A stretch of DNA of 64,000 nucleotides from Rhizomys pruinosus (lineage: Eukaryota > Chordata > Mammalia > Rodentia > Spalacidae), in the NCBI GenBank assembly GCA_009823505.1, contig VZQC01011955.1, positions 1,435,931 to 1,499,930 on the forward strand, in the 5' to 3' direction. Numbering within the stretch: the first letter of the stretch is position 1; every line of letters begins with the position of its first letter. A program made the translations under genes and the position numbers. Positions 1 to 11,421 of this stretch are shown here, piece by piece. The notes beneath the pieces were generated by a model that was not told the origin of the DNA, did not search any database, and saw nothing but the letters and a program-made list of their open reading frames with translations.

Positions 1-589
1 CGTTTTCTTCTGAATGTCTTTGACCTGCTATTCATCACAATTTTTATAATGCATTGCAAGGAACCCCCATGTTAGTACATACTTCCAAGTTCCAAATAGT
101 TGAGATAGCTGCCGTGTCAGCATATGCTTTTTCTCACCTGCTATCACAACGATGCTTTGTAACAGTGACTTTTCTGAAATTTTAATATTCAGCAGGTTTC
201 TGCAGAGTATTTTAGGTATATCATTAATCATTCAACTACCTAAAAAAGGAGTTGATGAAAATGCAGGGTATGGACAATAAGCTCCATGAAGAGAAAAGTC
301 AAAGATCTCCCAATTCAATGGTTCCCTCATAATTCAAGAGCTTTAAAACCACCATTACATAATCATTGCAAGCATTCAAACACGTTTATGGGATGAATGG
401 ATTTTTTATAGCTCCTTTCATTAAAATGCAGTAATAGCTCCTTTCAAGGAGTTTCCAAACACACATCAGAAAGCAGCAGAAGCTACAGTAACTTCTTCCT
501 TTGAGATCTCTTAATATTTTACAAATCCACGTGGTATTATCTTGTTTCCTTTCCTACTCATTTTTCTTTATCAAGTTGCAAAATTCTTA

Positions 590-695
590 AAAGGCAGAGA
601 CTGCATATTACTCATATTTCCATCCCACTCTTAAAACTGTCTGCTATTTAGTAGGTACCCAACATAGCCATAGGATTAAGTGGACAATGAGTTAA
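590..695 (+). mobile_element. L2 3' end fragment
   Basis: Pattern GGCAGAGACTGCATATTACTC...TAGTAGGTACCCAA resembles the L2 3' terminus. Confidence 0.45.
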
Positions 696-1307
696 TACTT
701 TAAAAACAGCTTTTTTCCTTGAATATATATATATGATGAATATGTATGTGTGTATAAATAGCTACACTAAATATAAAATAGATTATGGATTCTTTATTCT
801 TACATCTAGACACATAGGAAGGGACTTGGTAAGTGAATGAAGGTAGAAGAAAAAAAGTCATGAGCAATCATAAAAGACATTGTATAGAACAGTTTGGGGA
901 AATGTTCAAGCTACTTTTCATACTGGTGAATCAAAATCTCAGAAGTAATAGATTTAACTCTCTTAGTTTCAACTATTTGGGAATAATCATAAAAGTCTCT
1001 GACAAATAGTAACTGAAGATGGGATGAAGATGTGACTAAGATTCATTTGCATTTCAACCTTGGACACAAGATATAGTCATTAGCTGGTTAGTAAGCCCAT
1101 AAATGAACCCAGCATACCACACATGTGCCTGACAGCACTATGAAGACTCAGAAAATAGGCAGACTATATATGGGGGCACTATCTCCAACCTCAGCTGACC
1201 TTAGGACTGCATATCTCTAGCAATCTTCCACTCTCGTCTATTCTAGTTACACACATTTCAGAATGACCCCTACCGCCTCTCCTTCCTTATGGTTTAAGAA
1301 TTCATCT

Positions 1308-1695
1308 GCTATAAATTATGTCCTCCAAAATTCATAATTGAAGCCCTAACCTCAAAATGTGAATTTACCTGGAGATAAGACCTTTAAAGAGATGGTTAAG
1401 TTAAAATAAAGCCATTATGGATACTCCTTAATCCAATCTTCCTGGTGCCCTTGTAAGAAAAGATAGGACAAATAAGAGACATCCAGAATGCAGGAGCTCA
1501 GAGGGAAGGCCAAGTGAGGACAAGCAAGAAAGTGGCCATCTGTGAACCAAGGAAAGAGGCCTCAGGAGAAACCAAATCTGCCAACACCTTGATCTTGAAC
1601 TGGAAGCCTTCAGAACTGTGAGAAAACAAATGTCTGTTGTTTTAGAAACTCCATCTGTGATGGTTTTATGGCAGCTGGAGAAAACTAATGCACCA
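1308..1695 (+). mobile_element. MaLR-type LTR (MLT1/MST-like)
   Basis: Recognisable from CCTCCAAAATTCATAATTGA near 1322, through GCCAACACCTTGATCTTGAA near 1580 and GAACTGTGAGAAAACAAATG near 1613, to a degraded end near 1690. Confidence 0.7.
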
Positions 1696-1729
1696 TCACA
1701 GAGGAAAGTCTAAGTAAGAAAGGGCACGA

Positions 1730-1944
1730 GGGGCTAGAGAAATGGCTCAGCAGTTAGGAGCACTGGGAATTCTTGCAGAAGACCCAGGATCAAATCCCAG
1801 CACCCACCTAATGGCTAACAACCATCTGTAACTCCAGTTCCAAGGGATCTGACATCCTCTTCTGTCCTCCTCGGGCATTGCACAACACGAGTACACTTAT
1901 ACACATGCAGGTATAACATTCATACACATAAAAAAATAAATGTA
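1730..1944 (+). mobile_element. B2 SINE, short form, old
   Basis: B2 from GGGGCTAGAGAAATGGC to the ACACATAAAA tail, without the 17-bp duplication. A younger B2 follows directly. Confidence 0.85.
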
Positions 1945-2205
1945 GGGGCTGGAGAGATGGCCTAGCGGTTAAGAGCACCGACGCTCTTGCAGAGGACCCG
2001 GGTTCGATCCCCAGCACCCACATGGCGGCCAAGAACCGTCTGAAACTCCAATTCCAGGAGAACTCCAGTTCCAGGGGAATCCTCTTCTGACCTCCGAGGC
2101 ACTGCACGACACGGGTGCACACACTTGCATGCAGACAGTACATTCATACACATTACAGAAATAAATAATAAAAAAAATTTTAATAAATAAATATAAATAA
2201 ATATT
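1945..2205 (+). mobile_element. B2 SINE, long form
   Basis: Contains the AACTCCAATTCCAGGAG / AACTCCAGTTCCAGGGG duplication. A/T-rich tail. Confidence 0.9.
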
Positions 2206-2247
2206 AAGACTGATTTGTTATACATACATACATATATTTTTTCCTCA

Positions 2248-2340
2248 TCTAGAAGATGGAGATAATTACATTAGTTATTCATTGTACAATCACTTACCCT
2301 AGTGCCTAACATGTATTCAACATGTAGTAGATATCAAAAG
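2248..2340 (+). mobile_element. MIR fragment
   Basis: Core-like GGAGATAATTACATTAG...CTAGTGCCTAACATGTA. Confidence 0.4.
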
Positions 2341-2562
2341 CCTACTTTTATCTACGTCTTTCCTTTTTTACCAACCAAGCCTACAAGAGCCCTCCATCCA
2401 CCAACTGTCCCTCCTACATCATTAATATCTCCTTCTTCATTAAATCATTCTAACTTGAATCTCCTTCATCAAAGGGAAAAAAAAATCCCCTTGACTTTCA
2501 GCTCCCCTCCAGCCACTGTCCTCTGCTCTCAGACACTGAATTAAGAGTTATAGACACAGTTT

Positions 2563-2763
2563 GGGGCTGGAGAGATGGCCTAGCAGTTAAGATCACCGAC
2601 TGCTCTTACAGAGGACCCGCATTCGATCCCCAGCACCCACATGGCGGCCAAGAGCCGTCTGAAACTCCAATTCCAGGAGAACTCCAGTTCCAGGAGAATC
2701 CGAGACCCTCTTCTGACCTCCGTGGCATTGCACGACACGGGTGCACAAACCTGCATGCAGACA
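2563..2763 (+). mobile_element. B2 SINE, long form, 3' truncated
   Basis: Ends at CATGCAGACA without the usual tail. Confidence 0.88.
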
Positions 2764-2860
2764 TTTCTTAGAAGTTTTGCTATATTTAAGAGCAAAAATT
2801 AAAAGAAAATTCAGCCATAGACATAATTCAAAATTCATCTGTAACCATAAAAATACTTTA

Positions 2861-3022
2861 GCCGGGTATGTGGCGCATGCCTTTAATCCTAACACTTGGG
2901 AGGCAGAGGCAGGCGGATCTTTGTGAGTTCAAGGCCAGCCTGGTTTACATAGTGAGTTCCAGAACAGCCGGAGCTACAGGGAGACCCTGTCGCAAAAAAG
3001 ACCAAATATATATATAAAAAAT

Positions 3023-3054
<32 letters not shown>

Positions 3055-3066
3055 ATTTTTTTTTTT
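2861..3066 (+). mobile_element. B1 SINE
   Basis: Complete B1 followed by an AT-rich tail with (TA)n. Confidence 0.9.
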
Positions 3067-3084
3067 TAACAAAACTAGGATCAA

Positions 3085-3232
3085 AGCCAGGCATGGTGGC
3101 CCATGCCTTTAATCACAGCACTCAAAAGGCAGAGGCAGGTGGATCTCTGCAAATTCGAAGCCACCCTGGTTTACATAATGAGTTCCAAGCCAGCTAGGGA
3201 TACATAATGAGACCCTTCCTAAAAGCAAACAA
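3085..3232 (+). mobile_element. B1 SINE, diverged
   Basis: GCCAGGCATGGTGGCCCATG to AGACCCTTCCTAAAAGC. Confidence 0.85.
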
Positions 3233-3339
3233 AATAGGATCATATAACACACAAGTTTTAAATCTATGCTTTAATCTTAAACATACTCCTATGTCACTAA
3301 ATATATTTAAAATGATACATTACTGATCTTTAAAAAATT

Positions 3340-3484
3340 AATTATTCTGGCTGATTATCAAAAAATTTCAGATAAGCACAATGAAGAATGTAAAAATCAT
3401 CTAAATGTAAAATCTGAAACTTTGAAAATGATAGAAGAAAATGTTGACAATAACCTACAAGATATAGATGTAGGAAAAGACTTT
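3340..3484 (+). mobile_element. Ancient L1 ORF2 fragment, left part
   Basis: Resembles mammalian L1M ORF2 (codons around KIIEENVDN-like text). It continues at 3725 after the chimeric SINE. Confidence 0.6.
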
Positions 3485-3713
3485 TTTTTTGTTTTTTTTC
3501 TTTTTGAGACAGGGTCTCCCTATAGCCCCAGCTGGACTGGAACTCACAGAGATGTGCCTGACTCTGCCTCCCAAGTGCTAAGATTAAAGGCATGCGCCAA
3601 CACGCCCAGCTTAAAGATAGTTCTTGGCCGCCATGTGGGTGCTGGAAATCAAACCTGGGTCCTCTGCAAGAGCAGCCGGCGCTCTCAACCACTAAGCCAT
3701 CTCTCCAGCCCCA
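3485..3713 (-). mobile_element. Chimeric B2-head/B1 SINE (copy 1)
   Basis: On the minus strand a B2-type tRNA head, from GGGGCTGGAGAG to ...CACATGGCGGCCAAG, runs through CATCTTTA-like sequence straight into a B1 body and A-rich tail. The whole dimer is bounded by the duplication GAAAAGACTTT (3474-3484 and 3714-3724), which splits an ancient L1 ORF2. One TSD around both halves means one insertion event. Confidence 0.85.
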
Positions 3714-3724
3714 GAAAAGACTTT

Positions 3725-3960
3725 CTAGATCAGACAGCAGCTGCACAGAAAGAAGATCCATGAATGGGACCTCATTAAACTAAAAAGTACAGGCAAAGAA
3801 ACAAAGAAGTGATGAGAAAACCCACAGAGTGGGAGGAAACCTTCACCAGTGATACATATGACAGAGGTTTAACATCCAGATTATATAAATTACTCAAAAA
3901 ACAAAGACTCAAGAACACTCATATACATAAAATAAAATAAAAATAATAAATTCTTTAATT
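3725..3960 (+). mobile_element. Ancient L1 ORF2 fragment, right part
   Basis: Continuation of the 3340-3484 fragment, with the typical ...GGGACCTCATTAAACTAAAA stretch of ORF2. Confidence 0.65.
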
Positions 3961-3976
3961 AAAAAAGCGGCAAACC

Positions 3977-4225
3977 GGGTCTGGAGAGATGGCCTAGCGG
4001 TTAAGAGCGCCGACCGCTCTTACAGAGGACCCAGGTTTGATCCCCAGTACCCACATGGTGGCTGAGAACTGTCTGTAACTCCAATTCCAGGAGAACTCCA
4101 GTTCCAGGGGAATCCGACACCCTCTTCTGACCTCTATGGCATTGCACGACACGGGTGCACAAACCTACATGCAGACAGTACATTCATACACATAGAAAAT
4201 AAATAAATGAAATTTTAAAAAAAGA
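3977..4225 (+). mobile_element. B2 SINE, long form
   Basis: Full B2 with duplication and A-rich tail. Confidence 0.9.
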
Positions 4226-4324
4226 AAGTACAAATCATGTAGCATGAATAAAAACACTGATCAAGTATCCACAATTTTTAATCCTTGAAATGGTGTTTGT
4301 GTTCCAGTTATTATCATTTCTCTT

Positions 4325-4485
4325 TAAATTAGAAGGAACCAAAGCTCAACAAGCTAAGCGATTTTCTCTTAGACACAAAGCTAGTAACAGAACTGATCAT
4401 TTAACTGACTGGGACCCATGCTCTTCCCAGACCACACTGCTCTCTATCTTTACTGCCTCAATAATATTCAGTCATATGGATATGA
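4325..4485 (-). mobile_element. MIR
   Basis: AAAGCTCAACAAGCTAAGCG...CACAAAGCTAGTAACAGAAC matches the antisense MIR tRNA-proximal half. Confidence 0.6.
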
Positions 4486-4639
4486 CATGAAATAATCATA
4501 CTTCCCTAACCCTGTTGTTCGCAACATCTTATGAAGCAGCACTGTGACAAAAACATGAATTACTACTATACTAAATGTCCTTTTTTTTTTTTAGAAACAT
4601 AAAACCAAAAATATCTACTTCACTAGTCAATATTGTCTT

Positions 4640-5040
4640 TAAAAAAATCAAATGACTTCATCTTTTATGGTCCACCTTAAAACCACATCTTCAGGTCTTG
4701 GGTCATTATGTCATTCCTAAAGCCTCCTAATTGATTGTAGACCTTATCGAAATCTTTTCCTACACATACAGGTTATAGAAGCCTTTAGGAAATGGGGCCT
4801 CACTGATAAAAATGGGATCCTGGAGGAGGGTCTTTGAAGGTAACACATGCCCCTGGTTCCTTCCTACATTCTCCACCTTCAGATTTTACACCACGAACAA
4901 GCCAGCACTACACATTATACCTCCAAATAAGGCATGCTACTACTCTACTTTGAATTTCCTGCCACTGTAGACTATGATCCTCTAAAGCCAGGAGCCAAAG
5001 TAAATCTCTCTTCCAATGATAGAAAAAAATTAACTAGTAT
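4640..5040 (+). repeat. Possible MER-type repeat
   Basis: AAATGGGGCCTCACTGATAA and GAGCCAAAGTAAATCTCTCT resemble the same broad repeat class as 43.6 kb, but it is very diverged. Confidence 0.25.
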
Positions 5041-5044
5041 GCCA

Positions 5045-5460
5045 GGTGTCACTTGAATTCTGGGTCTTCTACTTCCCAGCTATGGAACCTGGATAAAATA
5101 GTGAACTTTTCTCAGCATCAATTTCCTAATTTATTTTTTTCCTTTTTTTTTTTTTTTTTTTTGGTATTTTTGAGGCAGGGTCTCCCTTTTAGTACCAGCT
5201 GTCCTGGAGCTCGCTCTGTAGACAAGGCTGGCCTTGAACTCACGGAGATCCACCCACCTCTACCTCCCGAGTGCTGGGATTAAAGGCGCACGCCACCACG
5301 CCCGACTCAATTTCCTAATTTATAAAATGAGGGCAATGAAACGTCTCTCATTGGGTTGCTATAAAGTGTTCAAATATTGCACGTATCAACTATGTAGCCC
5401 CATGTCTGGCACACAGGAGGAAGTTACTATCACAATGAGTTAATGTAGGTGGTTCATCTC
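5045..5460 (+). mobile_element. MIR split by a B1
   Basis: The left half ends TCAATTTCCTAATTTAT and the right half resumes with the same bases and AAAATGAGGGCAATGAAACG. An almost full MIR is restored if the B1 (5135-5306) and one TSD copy are removed. Confidence 0.75.
5135..5306 (-). mobile_element. B1 SINE inserted in MIR
   Basis: Perfect 17-bp TSD TCAATTTCCTAATTTAT at 5118-5134 and 5307-5323. Confidence 0.95.
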
Positions 5461-5550
5461 CTTTTCTTTTTTCTTTCCCAAATGAATGCCCATCCTTTAA
5501 ACTAAAGTAACCTGTGGGGTAAGGAAGAAAAAAACAGTGATCTTAGTATT

Positions 5551-5597
5551 CTCTTTCTTCTCTCTCTCTCTCTTTCTCTCTCTGTCTCTCTCTCTCG
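5551..5597. repeat. (TC)n simple repeat
   Basis: Imperfect TC dinucleotide tract. Confidence 0.9.
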
Positions 5598-5650
5598 TTA
5601 CTGCAAATATCTGGTAGTAAAATTCTGCTCTGTTAAAAAAAAAAAAACAC

Positions 5651-5861
5651 CGGGCTGGAGAGATAGCCTAGCGGTTAAGAGCACCGACTGCTCTTGCAGA
5701 GGACCCGGGTTCGATCCCCAGCACCCACATGGCGGCCGAAAACCGTCTGAAACTCCAGTTCCAGGGGAATCCGAGACCCTCTTCTGACCTCCGTGGCATT
5801 GCACGACACGGGTGCACAAACCTACATGCAGACAGTACATTCATACACATAAATAAATAAA
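5651..5861 (+). mobile_element. B2 SINE, short form
   Basis: GGGCTGGAGAGATAGCC to the AAATAAATAA tail. It ends at ambiguous base 5862. Confidence 0.88.
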
Positions 5862-5862
5862 N

Positions 5863-5995
5863 CCCAGCACTCTTGGGAGGTGGAGGCAGAGGCAGAGGGA
5901 GGCAGATCTCTGTGAGTTCCAGGCCAGCTAGGACTAAAGGGAGACCCTGTCTCAAAATAAATAAATAAATAAATAAACAAACAAATAAATAAAAT
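5863..5995 (+). mobile_element. B1 SINE, 5' and internal parts missing
   Basis: Starts mid-B1 (CCCAGCACTCTTGG) right after the ambiguous base and lacks the central segment. Probably an assembly seam. Confidence 0.75.
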
Positions 5996-6021
5996 ATTAA
6001 AAAATAGAAATACTAACAAGA

Positions 6022-6062
6022 CACTGGAGAGATGGCTCAGTGGTTAAGAGTGCTTACTGCTC
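6022..6062 (+). mobile_element. B2 head fragment
   Basis: About 40 bp of a B2 head, directly followed by a full B2. Confidence 0.7.
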
Positions 6063-6325
6063 GGGCTGGAGAGATGGCCTAGTGGTTAAGAGCGCCGACC
6101 ACTCTTGAAGAGGACCTGGGTTCAATCCCCAGCACCCGCATGGCGGCCGAGAGCCGTCTGAAACTCCAATTCCAGGAGAACTCCAGTTCCAGGGGAGTCC
6201 GACACCCTCTTCTGACCTCCGCGGCACTGCACGTCACGGGTGCACAAACTTGCATGCAGACGACACATTCGTACACATACGGAAATAAATAAAAAAAAAT
6301 AAAAAAGAAATAAAAAGAAATAAAG
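6063..6325 (+). mobile_element. B2 SINE, long form
   Basis: Full length with duplication and an A-rich tail. Confidence 0.9.
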
Positions 6326-6599
6326 ATGTGGGGAAAACAAAGCACTGTTTGAGAGCACTAGTTTGAGAAGCAGAGTTATTTGCAATCCTTGATCAAAAAA
6401 TGTTACTCCTCCCTTTAGGAATCTCCTTCTCTCACTGAAAGCAAAACCTCACAAAAAATACAAATAAAGGGTGGTGGCAAATGATACAAACAGGCAGACA
6501 AATAGGGCAAACATTTCAGATGAGACACACCATCTTCCAAATGTCTGTGTACCTACATGCATACTCAGTCAACTTTAGTTCCAGGTAGAAAACTTTACC

Positions 6600-6780
6600 T
6601 GACACTTTCAGTAGACAAGAAAGATCAGCAAAAAAGACCAAGAAAAAGATGCAAGACAGGACTTAACATGTTCGGCAGAGTGCATGAGCCCGGTGGGGGG
6701 CACGGATGGGGAAATGGGTCTAAATTTGATTGGGAAAGGTTGTATGAAATGCACAAAAGTGCAATAAAAATTTTTAAAAA
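6600..6780 (+). mobile_element. LINE-1 3' end fragment
   Basis: Distal L1 3' UTR (GCAGAGTGCATGAGCC, G-rich block, AATAAAAATT) matching the ends at 13.9, 30.3 and 34.7 kb. Confidence 0.7.
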
Positions 6781-6995
6781 AGAAAGATCAGCCATTGTTG
6801 GACTACCCAGGCTATATCATGGAGGCCAGTACAGGAAAATCAAGACAGGACGTGGTGCTTACTGGACTTCATTTGGGTGACCATGGGAAGAGAAAACCCC
6901 AGTGTGGAGCACAGGGCAGGACTGATGCTGGTTTGGCCCTGCCAAGGAGGAGCCTTCAAACACTTTCTTAAGGAAAACATGACATCTTTTAGCCT
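6781..6995 (+). repeat. Dispersed L1-associated repeat unit
   Basis: Closely similar to 34240-34440 (shared CCATTGTTGGACTACCCAGG and TTCATTTGG segments). Both copies lie immediately before an L1 3' end, so this is probably proximal 3' UTR of one L1 lineage. The family is not assigned. Confidence 0.5.
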
Positions 6996-7042
6996 AAAAA
7001 AATAAAAAATAAAATAAAAGAAAATCCTCCAATTCAGGTGAT

Positions 7043-7112
7043 GTATGTATGTGTGTATGTATGTATATATTATGTGTGCATATATTATGTATGTATGTAT
7101 GTATAATATAAA
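7043..7112. repeat. (TATG)n simple repeat
   Basis: Imperfect TATG/TA tract. Confidence 0.8.
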
Positions 7113-7114
7113 CA

Positions 7115-7385
7115 ATACAAGTTGGAGAGAACAACAGCAACAAAAGAACTGGGGGAAAAAAACCCAACTGAAACAGTGACATTCTCCCCAAAACAATTAG
7201 CCTCTGTTTTGAAAAAACCTCTAGAAAGACTCAGAAAAAGATGCAAGACATGTATGGCAGAGTGTATGAACTCAGGTGGGGTGTGGGGCATGGAAAGGGA
7301 AATGACTCTAAATTGGATTGAGAAATGATGTATGATGTATGAAAAAGTTTAATAACAATAAAAAATATATTTAAAAAAATAAAAG
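7115..7385 (+). mobile_element. LINE-1 3' end fragment
   Basis: Another distal L1 3' UTR with the G-rich block and an A-rich tail, downstream of the repeat unit at 6.8-7.0 kb. Confidence 0.7.
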
Positions 7386-7463
7386 AAGATCAGCAAAGAA
7401 CATCCCTGTTACTTGGAAAGGAACTCTATTATCACAACCATCATTATCAAAAATTACATTTGT

Positions 7464-7576
7464 GCCTTTAATCCTAGCACACAGGAGGCAGAGACAGGTG
7501 GATCTCTGTGAGTTCAAGGCCAGCCTGGTCTACAGAGTGAGTTCAGGACAGCTGGGATTACAGGGAGACCCTGTCT

Positions 7577-7608
<32 letters not shown>
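7464..7608 (+). mobile_element. B1 SINE, 5' truncated
   Basis: TSD AATTACATTTGT at 7452-7463 and 7609-7620. Long poly-A tail. Confidence 0.92.
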
Positions 7609-7609
<1 letters not shown>

Positions 7610-7877
7610 ATTACATTTGTTTAGTTAGTTACATTTTTTTCAAAATAATTCCAAGTACATTATTCAGTTGGGTTTTTTACCATTTTAACTGTTAAAAACA
7701 TTATGTTGGGAGTTTAGGGACTTTTCACACAACAATTAAGCATATTAGTAAAGATAAAGACCTGAGTGATCTTATTCATTCACCAGACATTGATTAACTA
7801 AGGACACATCAATAATAAATAAGACACTCTCCATCCTCTAGGTCACAAAAAGTACAGTGATAATTCTAAGTTCTGAT

Positions 7878-8040
7878 GTGTACTGCATGCCAGTAAACAT
7901 AAACATAGTGATTGCATTATTATTATTCCCATATTATCAAGGAGAAAACTGCAGTTAACAGAGGTTCAGGAATTTGCCTAGGATCATATACAAGCCACTT
8001 TCTTATATTCCACCTACTAAGAGACATACTTGAACTGACT
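7878..8040 (-). mobile_element. MIR
   Basis: TATTATTCCCATATTATC...AACAGAGGTTCAGGAATTTG is the antisense MIR core. Confidence 0.65.
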
Positions 8041-8351
8041 ATGGTCCACTGCACATTTTAACACATTAAAAATATGCAGACACATAAGATCATCCAATTA
8101 GCTTTCACACATGAACTAGTAAGACTTAACTACTTGTCATCTGGAAAAAATATTAACACAGAAACATTTCACTTGCTAGAAACAAGGCACTTGGAATTTT
8201 TAAAAGGAAGGGCATTTATTCAAATAAAAGTGAAGGTTATTACATCAGTTTCTAGTGTGCTATTGGTCAGGAGAGCTTAAACTAGAAATTTGAAAGTCAA
8301 ATTCACTTCATGGTATGATGGAGAAAATGACAAAGGCAGTGAATTTTCTTT

Positions 8352-8482
8352 TTTTGTTTTTTGTTTTTTGTTTTTTGTCTTTTTTTGAGACAGGGTCTCC
8401 CTGTAGCCCCAGCTGTCCTGGAACTCACTCTGTAGACCAGGCTGGCCTTGAACTCACAAAGATCCGCCTGTCTCTGCCTCCC
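8352..8482 (-). mobile_element. B1 SINE, young, 5' truncated
   Basis: Perfect 19-bp TSD AAGGCAGTGAATTTTCTTT at 8333-8351 and 8483-8501. Confidence 0.95.
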
Positions 8483-8887
8483 AAGGCAGTGAATTTTCTT
8501 TAGGTAGAGTATTGGCTATTAGTAAATACTGAGATAGAATACAGGACTCTATCCAATTTTGATGCATTAGAGCTAGATTACAGAAGCATGCTTTTAAAGT
8601 TTACCAAGCAGTTTCCTCAAACCAAAACTTTTAACATAAAGAACCTGAGCCCAATTTTAAGCACTTTCCAAACCATCAAGTGACTCAAAGATGTTACTTT
8701 CCAACTCAAGTGACAAGATATCTAAATAACATACTTTGAAACTTCAAGGGAGAAAGGACAAGTGCATTACTGATCTATCTAAGAAAGTGCAAATCCAGAA
8801 ATACAAACAGAAATGAAAACTACAAGATGCTACAATCTCTGCTAAACTGCAGTGAGCTATTTTAGAACTAGATACTTTAGGAGCCCT

Positions 8888-9262
8888 GTCCTGGTTAGTT
8901 TTTGTCAACCTGACACAAACTTGAAAGAGGGAACCTCGACCAAAGAATGTCCCAGATCAGACTGTCCTGTGGCCATGTCCAGGAGGCAGTATCTTAATTA
9001 CTGGTTGATGTAGGAGGGCTCAGCCCACGGAGAGAAGTGCTATCCCTGGGCAGGTGAGCCTGGGCTGTATAAGAAAGGTACCTGAGCAAGCCAAAGGGAC
9101 CAAGCCAGCAAGCAGCTTTCCTCCACTGGTTTCTGCCTCAAGCTCTGCCTTGAGTCCCTACCTCAATGATGGACTGTAACTTGTAACCCAAACAACTCTT
9201 TCCTCCCCTATTTGCTATTATTGGTCAGTATTTTATCACAGCAACAAAAAAAATAAACTAGA
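8888..9262 (+). mobile_element. URR1-type hAT-Charlie transposon
   Basis: A rodent non-autonomous hAT. TTTTTGTCAACCTGACACAA near the start, GAGGGCTCAGCCCACGG in the middle and TTTATCACAGCAACA at the end all match URR1 as I know it. Confidence 0.75.
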
Positions 9263-9327
9263 ATAAGCTCTTTGGTAGAAATTAAATCATTTCAGAGATA
9301 TACATATTCATTTTTTAATTATCAACC

Positions 9328-9722
9328 ATAGGATGGTTAGTGTTCATTGTCAACCTGACATGCAACATAGAACCACTTGGGAGATAGGCCTCTTCATATA
9401 CCTGTGAGGGGTTAATCTTGATAATGAATTAATTGAAGTGAGAAGAATCATCTTAATTGTGGGCAAGATATCCCATCAGCAGAAGATATTGGACTGCACA
9501 CATGAAGAGATGGGGCTGAACGGCAGCAAGCATGCATTCAACCCTGTTTCCCGACGTAGATGCAATGTGACCAGCTGCTTTAATCTCTTGTTGCCTTGAC
9601 TTCCCCACCATCATGGACTATATCTTTCTTAACTATGATCTAAAATCAACCCTTTCTCCATAAAGCTGCTTTTTGTTAGGGTATTTTATCACAGCAACAG
9701 GAAAAGAAACTAAGACAACAAT
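9328..9722 (+). mobile_element. hAT-Charlie transposon, URR1-related
   Basis: TGGTTAGTGTTCATTGTCAA, GATGCAATGTGACCAGCTGC and ATTTTATCACAGCAACAGG mark a second, more diverged hAT in the same orientation. Confidence 0.7.
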
Positions 9723-10116
9723 CAGTATGCTCAATTTCAAAAGAAAATAATATGGTTAAAAATAAATCCCACTCCCTAGGAAGACACAGATATCCCAAAA
9801 AATGCTTAAATAAGATTTACTGTAGCCAGCCAGCATTGTCCTCAAATATTGGGCTACATGGACAACCACTGGGAAATACATGGGGCTCCACTTTTGTACA
9901 GAAGTGCATTCTCTTGCACAACAGTACTAAAATACAAGTAGAGTCATGGTCACCTGGAGTTAAAATTCAGTTGTACTATGACTCAGAGTGCACTAACTAC
10001 TCTTGAGTGATTCAAGCCATCACACAGCAAGATTTTCTTTCACTTGATCAAAATTGAACATCAATTAAATATAAAGTTATAGCTCACTGAGGACTGTTTT
10101 TAAGACTTAAACACAC

Positions 10117-10299
10117 GGGGCTGGAGAGATGGCTCAGCAGTTAAGAGCAACAACTGCTCCTGCAGAGGACCCGGGTTCAATTCTCAGCACCCACATGGCA
10201 GCCAAGAATCATCTTTAGCCAGGCATGGTGGCACATGCCTTTAATCCTAGCACTCGGGAGGCAGAGGAGGCCAGCTGAGGCTATAGAGAGACCCTGTCT

Positions 10300-10342
<43 letters not shown>

Positions 10343-10392
10343 CACACACACACAAATAATAATAATAATAATAAAATTTAAAAAATATATAT
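10117..10392 (+). mobile_element. Chimeric B2-head/B1 SINE (copy 2)
   Basis: B2-type head (10117 to about 10217) joined at the AATCATCTTTA junction to a B1 body lacking part of its middle. The tail is (AC)n followed by (AAT)n. Flanked by TTAAACACAC at 10107-10116 and 10393-10402. Confidence 0.85.
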
Positions 10393-10402
10393 TTAAACAC
10401 AC

Positions 10403-10530
10403 AGCTAGTATTCCTTCAGTCCTTCCCTTGTGGCAGGAGCTGCTCTAAGCACCTGCCCTGTCAACTCTTGTCAACCTTTGCACAATTCAAAGAGGCAGGT
10501 GCTGACTTTAATCCTCTGTTCTGACTTTTT
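10403..10530 (-). mobile_element. MIR, left part
   Basis: GGCAGGAGCTGCTCTAAGCAC...AGGTGCTGACTTTAATCC is antisense MIR. It is interrupted at CTGTTCTGACTTTTT by L1 and then B2, and continues at 11674. Confidence 0.7.
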
Positions 10531-11406
10531 TTTAAGTTTAAAATCTTTTTTTAACATTTTTATCGAAGTTTTGTGCATTTCATACATTGTTTCTCATTCC
10601 AGTCTAGACTCATCTCCCCTTCCATGCCCCCCACCCCACCGGAGTTCATGCACCCTGCCATTCCTGCCCTGTATATTTTTCTGATTCTTTTCAAAGTTTT
10701 TCAAAGCAGAGGATTATTGTTCTTGGGGGAACTTTACTGTTTCAGTTTGTTCCCTGTCCCAGTTCCTCTGCTGTTGTTGTTCCCTCCAATCTGTATTGCT
10801 TCAACATATGCATATATATTATCTATATATATATATATCATAATATACTATATATATATGTCACACCTATACTAAACTTATATCAGCTATACACAAACTG
10901 GCATTTCATGATCCTATATTTCAGGATCACATTTTTTTCTTTTTAAATTTTATTACTCTAAAATATGCCTACATACCCTCAACTCCTATACCAAATTACA
11001 AAGTCTAAAAATAAGTGGTGGGTTAATTCTAGAGCCTGTTAAGGCATTACATTATAAGAGCATAGTTGCTTTCAGGGAAAGGGGTATATAACATTGATGT
11101 TGTGCAGATTGCCTTACAATTCAGTGCTGAGTGCTAGCATTCACTAGAGCATTTGGTATCATTTGTTTTCCTGATCCTAGCCAGTCTTATTGGAGTAGAT
11201 GATATCTTAAGGTGGTTTTAATTTGCATTTCCTTAATTATTAGCAATGTTGAACATTTTTTAATATGTTTCTCAGCCATCTTTATTTCCTCATTTGTGAA
11301 GTCTCTGCTTAGCTCTTTATGCCATCTTTCCAGTGAGTCATTTGATTTCCTCTTTGTTTTTTGAGTAGTTTATGTATGCTGGATGTTAATGCTCTGTCAG
11401 ATGTAT
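10531..11406 (-). mobile_element. 5'-truncated rodent LINE-1, antisense
   Basis: T-rich left end, L1 3' UTR (10560-10800) and the C-terminal part of ORF2 (11140-11400). It is inserted in a MIR, with CTGTTCTGACTTTTT on both sides (10516-10530 and 11407-11421). Confidence 0.85.
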
Positions 11407-11421
11407 CTGTTCTGACTTTTT

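Noticed and set aside
5551..5597. Splicing-type polypyrimidine tract
   Set aside because: A plain (TC)n repeat with no following exon on the relevant strand.
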